Below are positions 6,740-13,808 of a stretch of DNA of 30,576 nt, in pieces. The number at the start of each line of letters is the position of its first letter. Positions within the stretch are counted from its first letter, which is position 1. The DNA is from Candidatus Binatia bacterium. Lineage in GTDB: Bacteria > Desulfobacterota_B > Binatia > UBA9968 > JAJDTQ01. Both the position numbers and the translations under genes were made by a program. The DNA lies in contig JAJDTQ010000173.1 of the NCBI GenBank assembly GCA_022827045.1, positions 1-30,576 on the forward strand, written 5' to 3'. Under the pieces are notes generated by a model that had not been told where the DNA came from, searched no databases, and saw only the letters and a list, made by a program, of their open reading frames with translations.

Positions 6740-8032
6740 ATGCACACCGACCAGAAGACCCTGGAAAAGGTCTTTTCCCACATCGACCGGGAGGAGCTGG
6801 CCCAGTTGGCCATGGACGTCGTCAACTTTCCCACGCCCACCGGGAGCGAGGAAGAGGTGGCGCGGTTCATCCACGACTGGCTGCAGAAGCAGGGCATCGA
6901 GACCTTCCTGCAGCACACCGAGCCGGGGCGCGCCAACGTGGTGGGCGTGATCCCGGGCGAGGGCACCGGGCCGACGCTGCTGTTCAACGGGCACATGGAC
7001 ACGGCCCTTGCGGGGACCCAGGAGGACCTCTGGATCACCGGCAGCACGCGGCCCGAGTGGCAGGCGCTGGCGCGGCGGGAGGACGACGTCATCTACGGCA
7101 GCGGCATCGTCAACGACAAGGGGCCGCTCACCTGCACGCTGGTCATGGCCAAGGCGCTCAAGGAAAGCGGCGTCAAGCTCAAGGGCGACGTCATCGTCAC
7201 CGGCGTGGCCGGCGAGATCGGCCGCTCGCCGGTGGACCACTACCAGGGCCCGGCCTACCGCGGCAAGGGACACGGCGCGCGATACCTGGTGACCCACGGC
7301 GTGGTTGGGGACTACTGCATCGTGGTGGAGCCGTCCCAGTTCCGCATCACCTGGGCCCAGTGCGGCGCCGTCTTCATCAAGATCACCACCTACGGTGAGC
7401 CCATGTACGGACCGTTCGTGGACCATCCGGTGGACGCCAGGGAGAGTAAGAACGCGGTGGTGCGGATGGCCTCCATCATTCCCGCGCTGGAGGAATGGGC
7501 GCGGCGTTACGAGCAGGAGCACCGCTACGAGTTCGGCGCCGGCACCATGGTGCCCAAGGTCAACATCGGCTCTATTTTCGGCGGCGCCCCGTTCAAGCCC
7601 AACTTCTCGCCGGCTATCTGCAACCTCTACGTCGAGGCCTTCATGACCCCGGACCAGCGGGCCATCGACGTGCTGCGGGAGGTGAGGGCGGTGCTGGCCG
7701 ACACGGGCATCGAGGCCAAGTCCTCGCTGTTCCTGTCCGTCAACAGCTACGAGTCAAAGGGCGCCGAGCCCCTGGTGGCGGCCATGGAAGAGGCCCACGA
7801 GTACGTCCGGGGCCGCAAGGTGGAGCCCATCCGCAGCGCCTTCACCAGCACCTACGCGGACCTCACGGTGTTCGCCGAGGTGGGCATCCCGGCCATCAAG
7901 TGCGGCCCGGCACCGGAAGCCGCCGACGCCAAGCCGGCCACCAGCGAGATGCAGAAGGTGGAAGACCTCGAGGCCGCCGCCCGGATGTATGCGTTCGCGG
8001 CCCTGGAGGTCGCAAACCGGGACCGGGCGTGA
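6740..8032 (+). CDS. M20 family metallopeptidase / amidohydrolase
   Basis: 430 residues, a zinc-dependent amide or peptide bond hydrolase of the M20/ArgE/DapE type. Metal-site motifs are GHMDT (H85, D87), YGSGIVNDKGP (D126), GVAGEIG (E159) and VVEPS (E197). In most M20 enzymes the fourth block has two consecutive Glu, the first being the general base; here the first position is Gly158. There is no signal peptide, so a cytosolic role is likely. The ATG at 6740 is preceded by GGAGGGG about ten bases upstream. It is followed 66 bases later by an amidohydrolase on the same strand, so the two probably form a degradation operon. The substrate is unknown. Confidence 0.85.
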   Translation: MHTDQKTLEKVFSHIDREELAQLAMDVVNFPTPTGSEEEVARFIHDWLQKQGIETFLQHTEPGRANVVGVIPGEGTGPTLLFNGHMDTALAGTQEDLWITGSTRPEWQALARREDDVIYGSGIVNDKGPLTCTLVMAKALKESGVKLKGDVIVTGVAGEIGRSPVDHYQGPAYRGKGHGARYLVTHGVVGDYCIVVEPSQFRITWAQCGAVFIKITTYGEPMYGPFVDHPVDARESKNAVVRMASIIPALEEWARRYEQEHRYEFGAGTMVPKVNIGSIFGGAPFKPNFSPAICNLYVEAFMTPDQRAIDVLREVRAVLADTGIEAKSSLFLSVNSYESKGAEPLVAAMEEAHEYVRGRKVEPIRSAFTSTYADLTVFAEVGIPAIKCGPAPEAADAKPATSEMQKVEDLEAAARMYAFAALEVANRDRA

Positions 8033-8098
8033 GGCTGGCAACGGCCGGCCGTTTCGCATAAGTATTCAAGAGGCAGGACGCCACGAAAGGAGCCTCCC

Positions 8099-9193
8099 AT
8101 GAGCATCGACACGGGCCTTTACCGCCGTACCTTCAGGGGCGAGGGCGGGGTCGCCACCGACGAGGTGCTGTTCTCATCGGATTCGCACGTGATGGAGCCT
8201 GCGGCCACCATCGTGGACCGCGTGCCCAAGGCCATGCGCGACAACGCGCCGCGCTTTCCCGAGCTGAAAGTCGGGGAGGGGTTCCAGACCCATCCCGGCG
8301 GTTCCGATCCCAACGCGCGGCTCAAGGAGATGGCGGTGGACGGCGTCAGCGCCGAGGTGCTTTACCCCACCTACGCCCTGAGCCTGTTCTCGCAGGAAGA
8401 TGTGGCGCTCCACGAGGCGTGCTGCCGGGCCTACAACGACTGGCTCATCGAGTACTGCCAGGTGGACCTGGACCGGCTGGTGGGCGTGCCGATGATCGCC
8501 ACCTACAACATGGACGTGGCGGTAGCCGAACTGGAACGCTGCAAGCAGGCGGGGCTCCGGGGAGCGCTGATCTGGCAGGTGCCGCCCAAGGAGATGTCCT
8601 TCGCCTCCGACCACTACGAGCGCTTCTGGGCCGCGGCTCAGGAGATGGAGATGCCCGTCAGCGTCCACATCCTCACGGGCTTCGGCTACGTCAAGACCCG
8701 CTACGACCGCAAGGGCCTGGAGCGCTACCGGGGCAGCGTCAACCTGAAGCTGGGTGAGATCATCGACAGCCTCATGGACATCATCTTCTCGGGCGTGCTG
8801 GAACGCTATCCGAAGCTCAAGATCGTGCTGGTGGAGAACGAGATCGGCTGGCTGCCCTATGTCCTGGAGCAGTGGGACTACTATTTCGACCGCCACCGCC
8901 CCACGGACCCGCTGACCATCGACAAGCTGCCCACCGAGTACTTCAACCGGCAGGTTTTCGCCACCTTCTTCAACGACGCGGTGGGCGCCCGCAACCTGGT
9001 CTGGTGGGGGCACGACAACTGCATGTGGTCCAACGACTTCCCCCACGCCAACTCCACCTGGCCGCACTCGCGGGACGTGGTGGCGCGGGATCTGGGGCAC
9101 CTGCCGGACGACGTGCGCGCCAAGCTCTTGCGGGACAACGTGGCGCGGCTCTACGACATGGCGGTACCCGCGCCGATGGTGGCGGAAGCCTGA
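8099..9193 (+). CDS. Amidohydrolase family protein (amidohydrolase 2, TIM barrel)
   Basis: 364 residues of the PF04909 type, which includes metal-dependent decarboxylases and hydrolases acting on ring or dicarboxylic substrates. Visible metal-site residues are D28 and H30 in SSDSH, H190 in VSVHI, and D313 in WSNDFPH. The block LYPTYALSLFSQ and the segment AYNDWLIEYC are typical of the family. The ATG at 8099 has an AAAGGAGCC site. It follows the M20 gene on the same strand and faces the carboxyltransferase triplet; a hairpin (9203-9221) separates the convergent ends. Whether it hydrolyses or decarboxylates cannot be told from sequence. It resembles the gene at 16226-17467 in family and in local motifs such as AYNDW. 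Confidence 0.87.
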   Translation: MSIDTGLYRRTFRGEGGVATDEVLFSSDSHVMEPAATIVDRVPKAMRDNAPRFPELKVGEGFQTHPGGSDPNARLKEMAVDGVSAEVLYPTYALSLFSQEDVALHEACCRAYNDWLIEYCQVDLDRLVGVPMIATYNMDVAVAELERCKQAGLRGALIWQVPPKEMSFASDHYERFWAAAQEMEMPVSVHILTGFGYVKTRYDRKGLERYRGSVNLKLGEIIDSLMDIIFSGVLERYPKLKIVLVENEIGWLPYVLEQWDYYFDRHRPTDPLTIDKLPTEYFNRQVFATFFNDAVGARNLVWWGHDNCMWSNDFPHANSTWPHSRDVVARDLGHLPDDVRAKLLRDNVARLYDMAVPAPMVAEA

Positions 9194-9202
9194 CGTCAGC
9201 CT

Positions 9203-9221
9203 CCCTCTCTCCGGGAGAGGG
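9203..9221. terminator. Hairpin between convergent genes (repeat-like)
   Basis: CCCTCTC (9203-9209) pairs with GAGAGGG (9215-9221) around a five-base loop, in the short gap between the amidohydrolase and the convergent carboxyltransferase. There is no T tract. The arms match the internal arms of the repeat at 3513-3597, so this may be a degenerate copy that serves as a terminator. Confidence 0.45.
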
Positions 9222-9242
9222 GTCGGGTGGGTGTCGACCAGG

Positions 9243-10718
9243 TCAGGAGGGATCGCCGGCCGCCGCCGGCGCCCTCCCCAGCGAGAGCGAGAAGCCGGGC
9301 TTGCGGATGTAGACCTGGGTGTACTCCTGCTGCCGGGTCAGCTCGTTGATGAGCCTGACCAGAGGTTGGCTGGCGCTCAGGTACTCTCGCGGCCGGCCTG
9401 CGTTCCGGAGCGCATCCACCGCCTCATCCCCCGCGTATACCCGCATGATCAGCTCCTCGTCGGACAGCGACGGCCCGATCTGAGCCCGGACCTCCTTGAG
9501 TGACGGGTCCGGCTGCTCCCAGTTCTCCCAGGCCCTGGCGCGCGGGCGGCCGAGGATCCGATCCTTCACGTCGGGGTCCATGTACTCGGCGCCCTGCCGC
9601 CCCCAGATGCCCAGGGCGTACTGGATGGACTGGTCGGTGACCTGCTTGTAGCGCTCCCCCATGATGACGTTGATGGCCGCCTGGGTGCCCACGAACTGTG
9701 ACAGCGGCGTCACCATGATGGGATAGCCCCACTCTTCGCGCACCCGCGCGGCTTCCTCCAGCGCCGCCGGCAGCTTGTCCTCCATGCCCACCAGGCGGAG
9801 CTGGTGCACGAAGTTGGAGATCATGCCGCCGGGCACTTGGTGGCTGTAGACGGACTGGTCGAAGGCCCTCGGCGCCCCCACCGGCAGGCCGTCCCGCTTG
9901 GCGACGAAGGTGAAATGCTCCCGCACCGGCTCCAGCGCCCCCTCGTCGACTTCCACCGTGTGGCCCATGGCGCGCACGTTCCTGAGCATGTTGAAGATCG
10001 AGGGCTGGGCCGAGCCGTTGGCCAGCGGCGGTATGCTGGTGTGGATGGTGGTCATGCCGAGCTTGATGGCTTCCAGGTAGTTGAGCGGCGCCAGCCCGTT
10101 GTTGCAGTGGGCGTGGAACTCCACCGGGGTATCGCCGATGTTCTCCAGCACGATGGGCACCAGCGTACGGGTGCGCTCCGGAGTGAGCATGCCGCCCACG
10201 TCCTTGAAGCAGATGCGGTAGGGCTTCAAGGCCGCGGCTTCCCGGGCCTTCTGCGCGTAGTACTCGTCGGTGTGCCGCGGCGACACCGAGTAGATGATGT
10301 TCGCCACGGCGTCCATGCCGAGCTCGCGCAGGTCGTCCACCTCCTGCTTGAACACCGAGTAGTCGTTCCACGGATTGGAGTTGCGCGTCAGGCGGATGCC
10401 GTTCTCCACCAGGTGGCTGACCACCAGCTTGGCCACCGCCGTGGGCTTCTTCTCCAGCCCGCCCCGGATGCTGCCGTGCATCCGCAGCGCCGTGTTGCGG
10501 GCGCGCCGGGTACCTTCCCGTATCCAGTGCCAGGGGTTCTCCTTGTGCTCGCGCACGTACTTCTTGATCATGGTGGCGCTGAAGAACTCCATGGACTCGA
10601 AGCCCGCCCGGTCCATGCCCCCGATGGCCTCGAGCATGGCCGCGGTCCTCATGTTGTAGGCCCACAGGCTCTGGTTGCCGTCCCGCAGCGTGGTGTCCAC
10701 GAAAGTGACGTGGCTCAT
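9243..10718 (-). CDS. Carboxyltransferase-domain protein, OadA/PycB-like, copy C (third in operon)
   Basis: 491 residues related to the carboxyltransferase part of oxaloacetate decarboxylase alpha and pyruvate carboxylase B, which move CO2 between carboxybiotin and a keto acid. The TIM-barrel start DTTLRDGNQSL contains R12 and metal ligand D13; K172 in CFKDVGG is the position of the carbamylated lysine; H202 and H204 in FHAHCNNG complete the metal site; S301 in HQVPGGMISN matches the catalytic Thr position of pyruvate carboxylase. There is no C-terminal biotinyl domain. The ATG at 10718 overlaps the stop of copy B as ATGA. Its N-terminal 100 residues are identical to copy B at 84 positions by hand count. 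The C-terminal tail YTQVYIRKPGFSLSLGR is shared by all three copies. Confidence 0.85.
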   Translation of the reverse strand: MSHVTFVDTTLRDGNQSLWAYNMRTAAMLEAIGGMDRAGFESMEFFSATMIKKYVREHKENPWHWIREGTRRARNTALRMHGSIRGGLEKKPTAVAKLVVSHLVENGIRLTRNSNPWNDYSVFKQEVDDLRELGMDAVANIIYSVSPRHTDEYYAQKAREAAALKPYRICFKDVGGMLTPERTRTLVPIVLENIGDTPVEFHAHCNNGLAPLNYLEAIKLGMTTIHTSIPPLANGSAQPSIFNMLRNVRAMGHTVEVDEGALEPVREHFTFVAKRDGLPVGAPRAFDQSVYSHQVPGGMISNFVHQLRLVGMEDKLPAALEEAARVREEWGYPIMVTPLSQFVGTQAAINVIMGERYKQVTDQSIQYALGIWGRQGAEYMDPDVKDRILGRPRARAWENWEQPDPSLKEVRAQIGPSLSDEELIMRVYAGDEAVDALRNAGRPREYLSASQPLVRLINELTRQQEYTQVYIRKPGFSLSLGRAPAAAGDPS

Positions 10719-12199
10719 GGTGTTCCTTCCGCGACGTCGCCGTCCGCGTTCCGCCCCAGGGTGAGGGAAAAGCCGGGCTTGCGGATGTAGACCTGGGTGT
10801 ACTCCTGCTGCTTGGTGAGCTCGTTGACGAGCCGCACCAGCGGCTGGCTGGCGCTCAGGTACTCCCGCGGCAGTCCGGCGTTCTGCAACTCCTCCACCGC
10901 CTCGTCGCCGGCGAAGACCCGCAGGATGAGCTCGTCGTCGGACATGGAGGAGCTGCCGAGCTGGGTCCGCACCTCGGGCAGGGACGGGTCCGGTTGCTGC
11001 CAGCCTTCCCAGTCCTTCGCGCGCGGCCGTCCCAGGATGCGGTCCTTGACGTCCGGATCCATAAGCTCCGCGCCTTCCCGGCCCCAGATGCCGTGGGCGT
11101 ACTGGATGGACTGGTCGGTGACCTGCTTGTAGCGTTCCCCCATGATGATGTTGATGGCTGCCTGGGTGCCGACGAACTGGGACAGCGGCGTCACCATGAT
11201 GGGATAGCCCCACTCCGCCCGGACCCGGGCGGCCTCCTCCAGCGCCGCCGGCAGCTTGTCCTCCATGCCTACCAGCCGGAGCTGGTGCACGAAGTTGGCG
11301 ATCATGCCGCCGGGAACCTGGTGGGCGTAGACGGACTGGTCGAAGGCCCTCGGCGCTCCCACCGGCAGTCCGTCCCGCTTGGCGACGAAGTTGAAGTGCT
11401 CCTGCACCGGCTTCAGCACCTCCTCGTCCACCTGCACCGTGTGGCCCATGGCGCGTACGTTCCGGGCCATGTTGAAGACCGAGGGCTGCGCCGAGCCGTT
11501 GGCCAGGGGCGGCACGCCGGTGTGGATGGTGGTCATGCCCAACTCGATGGCTTCCAGGTAGTTGATCGGCGCCAGGCCGTTGTTGCAGTGGGCGTGGAAC
11601 TCCACCGGCACGTCGCCGATGTTCTCCAGCACGATGGGCACGAGCGTGCGCGTGCGCTCGGGCGTTAGCAGGCCGCCCACGTCCTTGAAGCAGATGCGCC
11701 AGGGCTTGAGCGCGGCGGCTTCCCGGGCCTTCCGCGCGTAGTACTCGTCGGTGTGCCGCGGCGACACCGAGTAGATCAGGTTGACCGAGCAGTTCATGCC
11801 CGCGTTGCGGAGTGCCTCCACGTCCTCCTTGAACACGGAGTAGTCGTTCCAGGGGTTGGAGGTGCGGGTGTGCGTGATGCCGCTGTCCACCACGTGCTGG
11901 ACCACCAGCCGCGACACCGACGTCGGCTTCTTCTCCAGTCCGCCCTTGATGCCGCCGTGGAGCCGCAGCGGGGTGTTGCGCGCGCGCCGGGCGCCCTCCC
12001 GCAGCCAGTGCCAGGGGTTCTCCTTGTGCTCGCGCACGTACTTCTTGAACATGGTGGCGGTGAAGAACTCCATGGACTCGAAGCCCGCCCGATCCATGCG
12101 CTCGATGGCCTCGAGCATGGCCGCGGTCTTCATGTTGAAGGCCCACAGGCTCTGGTTGCCGTCGCGCAGCGTGGTGTCCACGAATGTGACGTCGCTCAT
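10715..12199 (-). CDS. Carboxyltransferase-domain protein, OadA/PycB-like, copy B (second in operon), Ala301 variant
   Basis: 494 residues with the same layout as its two neighbours: TIM barrel with DTTLRDGNQSL (8-18), K172, H202 and H204, R112 in the segment equivalent to the substrate Arg region of pyruvate carboxylase, then the PYC/OADA conserved domain (about 300-430) and the shared tail (about 446-485). The distinguishing feature is A301 in HQVPGGMIAN: copies A and C have Ser, and pyruvate carboxylase has the proton-transferring Thr at this place. The GCC codon is clear in the sequence. Copy B may therefore be catalytically altered, for example a structural partner of A or C. Its start overlaps the stop of copy A and its stop overlaps the start of copy C, both as ATGA. 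Confidence 0.85.
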   Translation of the reverse strand: MSDVTFVDTTLRDGNQSLWAFNMKTAAMLEAIERMDRAGFESMEFFTATMFKKYVREHKENPWHWLREGARRARNTPLRLHGGIKGGLEKKPTSVSRLVVQHVVDSGITHTRTSNPWNDYSVFKEDVEALRNAGMNCSVNLIYSVSPRHTDEYYARKAREAAALKPWRICFKDVGGLLTPERTRTLVPIVLENIGDVPVEFHAHCNNGLAPINYLEAIELGMTTIHTGVPPLANGSAQPSVFNMARNVRAMGHTVQVDEEVLKPVQEHFNFVAKRDGLPVGAPRAFDQSVYAHQVPGGMIANFVHQLRLVGMEDKLPAALEEAARVRAEWGYPIMVTPLSQFVGTQAAINIIMGERYKQVTDQSIQYAHGIWGREGAELMDPDVKDRILGRPRAKDWEGWQQPDPSLPEVRTQLGSSSMSDDELILRVFAGDEAVEELQNAGLPREYLSASQPLVRLVNELTKQQEYTQVYIRKPGFSLTLGRNADGDVAEGTP

Positions 12200-13674
12200 G
12201 CGTGTTCCGCCTCTCCGTTGGCGTTCCGCCCCAGGGTGAGGGAGAACCCCGGCTTGCGGATGTACACCTGGGTGTATTCCTTCTGTCTCGTCAGCTCGTT
12301 GATGAGCCGCACCAGCGGTTGGCGTGCGCTCAGGTACTCCCGCGGGCGTCCGCCTTCCATCATGGTCCTGACCTCGTCCACGCCGGCGTAGACCCGCAGC
12401 ACCAACTCCTCGTCGGAGATCGACGGTCCGCCCACCTGCGCCCGCAACTCGGCCAGCGACGGCTCCGGTTGCTCCCATTCGGTCCAAGCCTTGGCTCGGG
12501 GCCGGCTCAGGATCCTGTCCTTGACGTCGGGGTCCATGAGCTCGGCGCCCTCGCGGCCCCAGATGCCCAGGGCATACTGGATGGACTGGTCCGCAACTTC
12601 CTTGTAGCGCTCGCCGAGGATGACGTTGAACGCCGCCTGGGTGCCGACAAACTGCGACAGCGGCGTCACCATGATGGGGTAGCCCCACTCGGCGCGCACC
12701 CGCGCCGCCTCTTCCAGCGCCTCCGGCAGCTTGTCTTCCATGCCCACGAGCTTGAGCTGGTGCACGAAATTGGAGATCATGCCGCCGGGCACCTGGTGCA
12801 GGTACTGCCCGTGGTTGTACTCCACGGGCTTGCCGATGGGGAGCCCGTCGCGCTTGGCCACGTAAGTGAAGTGCTCCTCCACCGGCCGCAGCGCCTCGTC
12901 GTCCACCAGCGGCGTGTGTCCCGTGGCGCGGATGTTGCGCACCATGTTGAAGATGGAGGGCTGCGCCGAGGCGTTGGCCAGGGGCGGCACGCTGGTGTGG
13001 ATGGTGGTCATGCCCAGCTCGATGGCTTCGAGGTAGTTGAGGGGCGCCAGGCCGTTGTTGCAGTGAGCGTGGAACTCCACCGGCGTGTCGCCGATGTTCT
13101 CGAGCACCAGGGGGACCAGCGAGCGGGTGCGCTCGGGAGTGAGCAGGCCGCCGACGTCCTTGAAGCAGATGCGGTAGGGCTTGATGGCCGCGGCCTCCCG
13201 GGCCTTCTGCGCGTAGTACTCGTCGGTGTGCCGCGGCGATACCGAGTAGATGAGGTTCACCACCGTCTCCATGCCCAGCTCGCGCAGCCCCTTCACCTCC
13301 TCCCCGAACACCTCGTAGTCGTTCCAGCTATTGGAGGTGCGCGTCAGCGTGATGCCGCTGTCCACCACCTTCTCGATGATGAGCTTCAGGATCGATGCCG
13401 GCTTCTTCTCGAGCCCGCCCTTGAGCCCGCCGTGGAGCCGCAGCTCGGTCTTGCGCAGGCGCTTCGTGCCCTCGCGCAGCCACCCCCACGGGTTCTCCTT
13501 GTGCTCGCGCACGTACTTCTTGAACATGTTGGTGACGAAGAACTCCATGGACTCGAAGCCCGCCTGGTCCATCTGTTCGGCGATCTCCACCATGGCCGCC
13601 GTCTTCATGTTGAGCGCCCAGAGGCTCTGGTTGCCGTCCCGCAGGGTCGTGTCGATGATTCGGATCTCGCTCAT
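12196..13674 (-). CDS. Carboxyltransferase-domain protein, OadA/PycB-like, copy A (first in operon)
   Basis: 492 residues and the most divergent of the three paralogues (73 of the first 100 positions identical to copy B by hand count). Metal and substrate site equivalents are present: D13, R112, K172, H202, H204, S301. Residues 282-292 (KPVEYNHGQYL) differ completely from the PRAFDQSVY version in B and C; this lies just before the conserved HQVPGGM block and may alter specificity. No biotinyl-lysine motif is found, and no biotin carboxylase or carrier gene is nearby, so the CO2 donor is unknown. The ATG at 13674 has AGGAG six bases upstream and a candidate promoter at 13711-13739; it leads the three-gene operon. 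Confidence 0.87.
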   Translation of the reverse strand: MSEIRIIDTTLRDGNQSLWALNMKTAAMVEIAEQMDQAGFESMEFFVTNMFKKYVREHKENPWGWLREGTKRLRKTELRLHGGLKGGLEKKPASILKLIIEKVVDSGITLTRTSNSWNDYEVFGEEVKGLRELGMETVVNLIYSVSPRHTDEYYAQKAREAAAIKPYRICFKDVGGLLTPERTRSLVPLVLENIGDTPVEFHAHCNNGLAPLNYLEAIELGMTTIHTSVPPLANASAQPSIFNMVRNIRATGHTPLVDDEALRPVEEHFTYVAKRDGLPIGKPVEYNHGQYLHQVPGGMISNFVHQLKLVGMEDKLPEALEEAARVRAEWGYPIMVTPLSQFVGTQAAFNVILGERYKEVADQSIQYALGIWGREGAELMDPDVKDRILSRPRAKAWTEWEQPEPSLAELRAQVGGPSISDEELVLRVYAGVDEVRTMMEGGRPREYLSARQPLVRLINELTRQKEYTQVYIRKPGFSLTLGRNANGEAEHA

Positions 13675-13710
13675 GCCGTCTCCTGAATGTAAAGCTTGTG
13701 TGGGTTGCTC

Positions 13711-13739
13711 ATACTGGCGTGAATGCGGAAACGGGTCAA
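13711..13739 (-). promoter_or_regulatory. Candidate promoter of the carboxyltransferase operon
   Basis: On the minus strand TTGACC (13739-13734) is followed after 17 bases by CAGTAT (13716-13711). The -35 is good and the -10 is weak. It sits about 40 bases before the start of copy A, in the divergent gap shared with the methyltransferase gene. Confidence 0.4.
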
Positions 13740-13797
13740 GGCGGCGGACTTGATACCGGGTGGCAAATCCACTAACGCTGACCTTTCATCATGCACG

Positions 13798-13802
13798 GGA
13801 GG
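13798..13802 (+). promoter_or_regulatory. Ribosome binding site deciding the GTG start at 13809
   Basis: GGAGG lies six bases before the in-frame GTG at 13809. The upstream ATG at 13791 has no Shine-Dalgarno match, and an in-frame stop at 13779 rules out anything earlier. Confidence 0.6.
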
Positions 13803-13808
13803 AACGCG

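Larger units (their letters stand above)
9243..13674. repeat. Tandem gene triplication, period about 1.48 kb
   Basis: Three full-length direct repeats each contain one carboxyltransferase gene, with starts at 13674, 12199 and 10718 (steps of 1475 and 1481 bases). The junctions are conserved: each gene ends with the same tail segment, and each stop overlaps the next start by four bases. Copies B and C are closer to each other than to A. Divergence at many codons shows the triplication is old rather than a recent or assembly artefact. Confidence 0.9.

Noticed and set aside
9243..12146. A 967-codon open frame on the minus strand spanning two carboxyltransferase copies
   Set aside because: The first half is an out-of-frame reading of copy B with Arg/Gly/Pro-rich nonsense; only from 10718 on does it read as a real protein (copy C), which has its own start.
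12202..13686. A 494-codon plus-strand frame opposite carboxyltransferase copy A
   Set aside because: High-GC antisense shadow, His/Leu/Val-rich with no domain, and conserved motifs are on the other strand.
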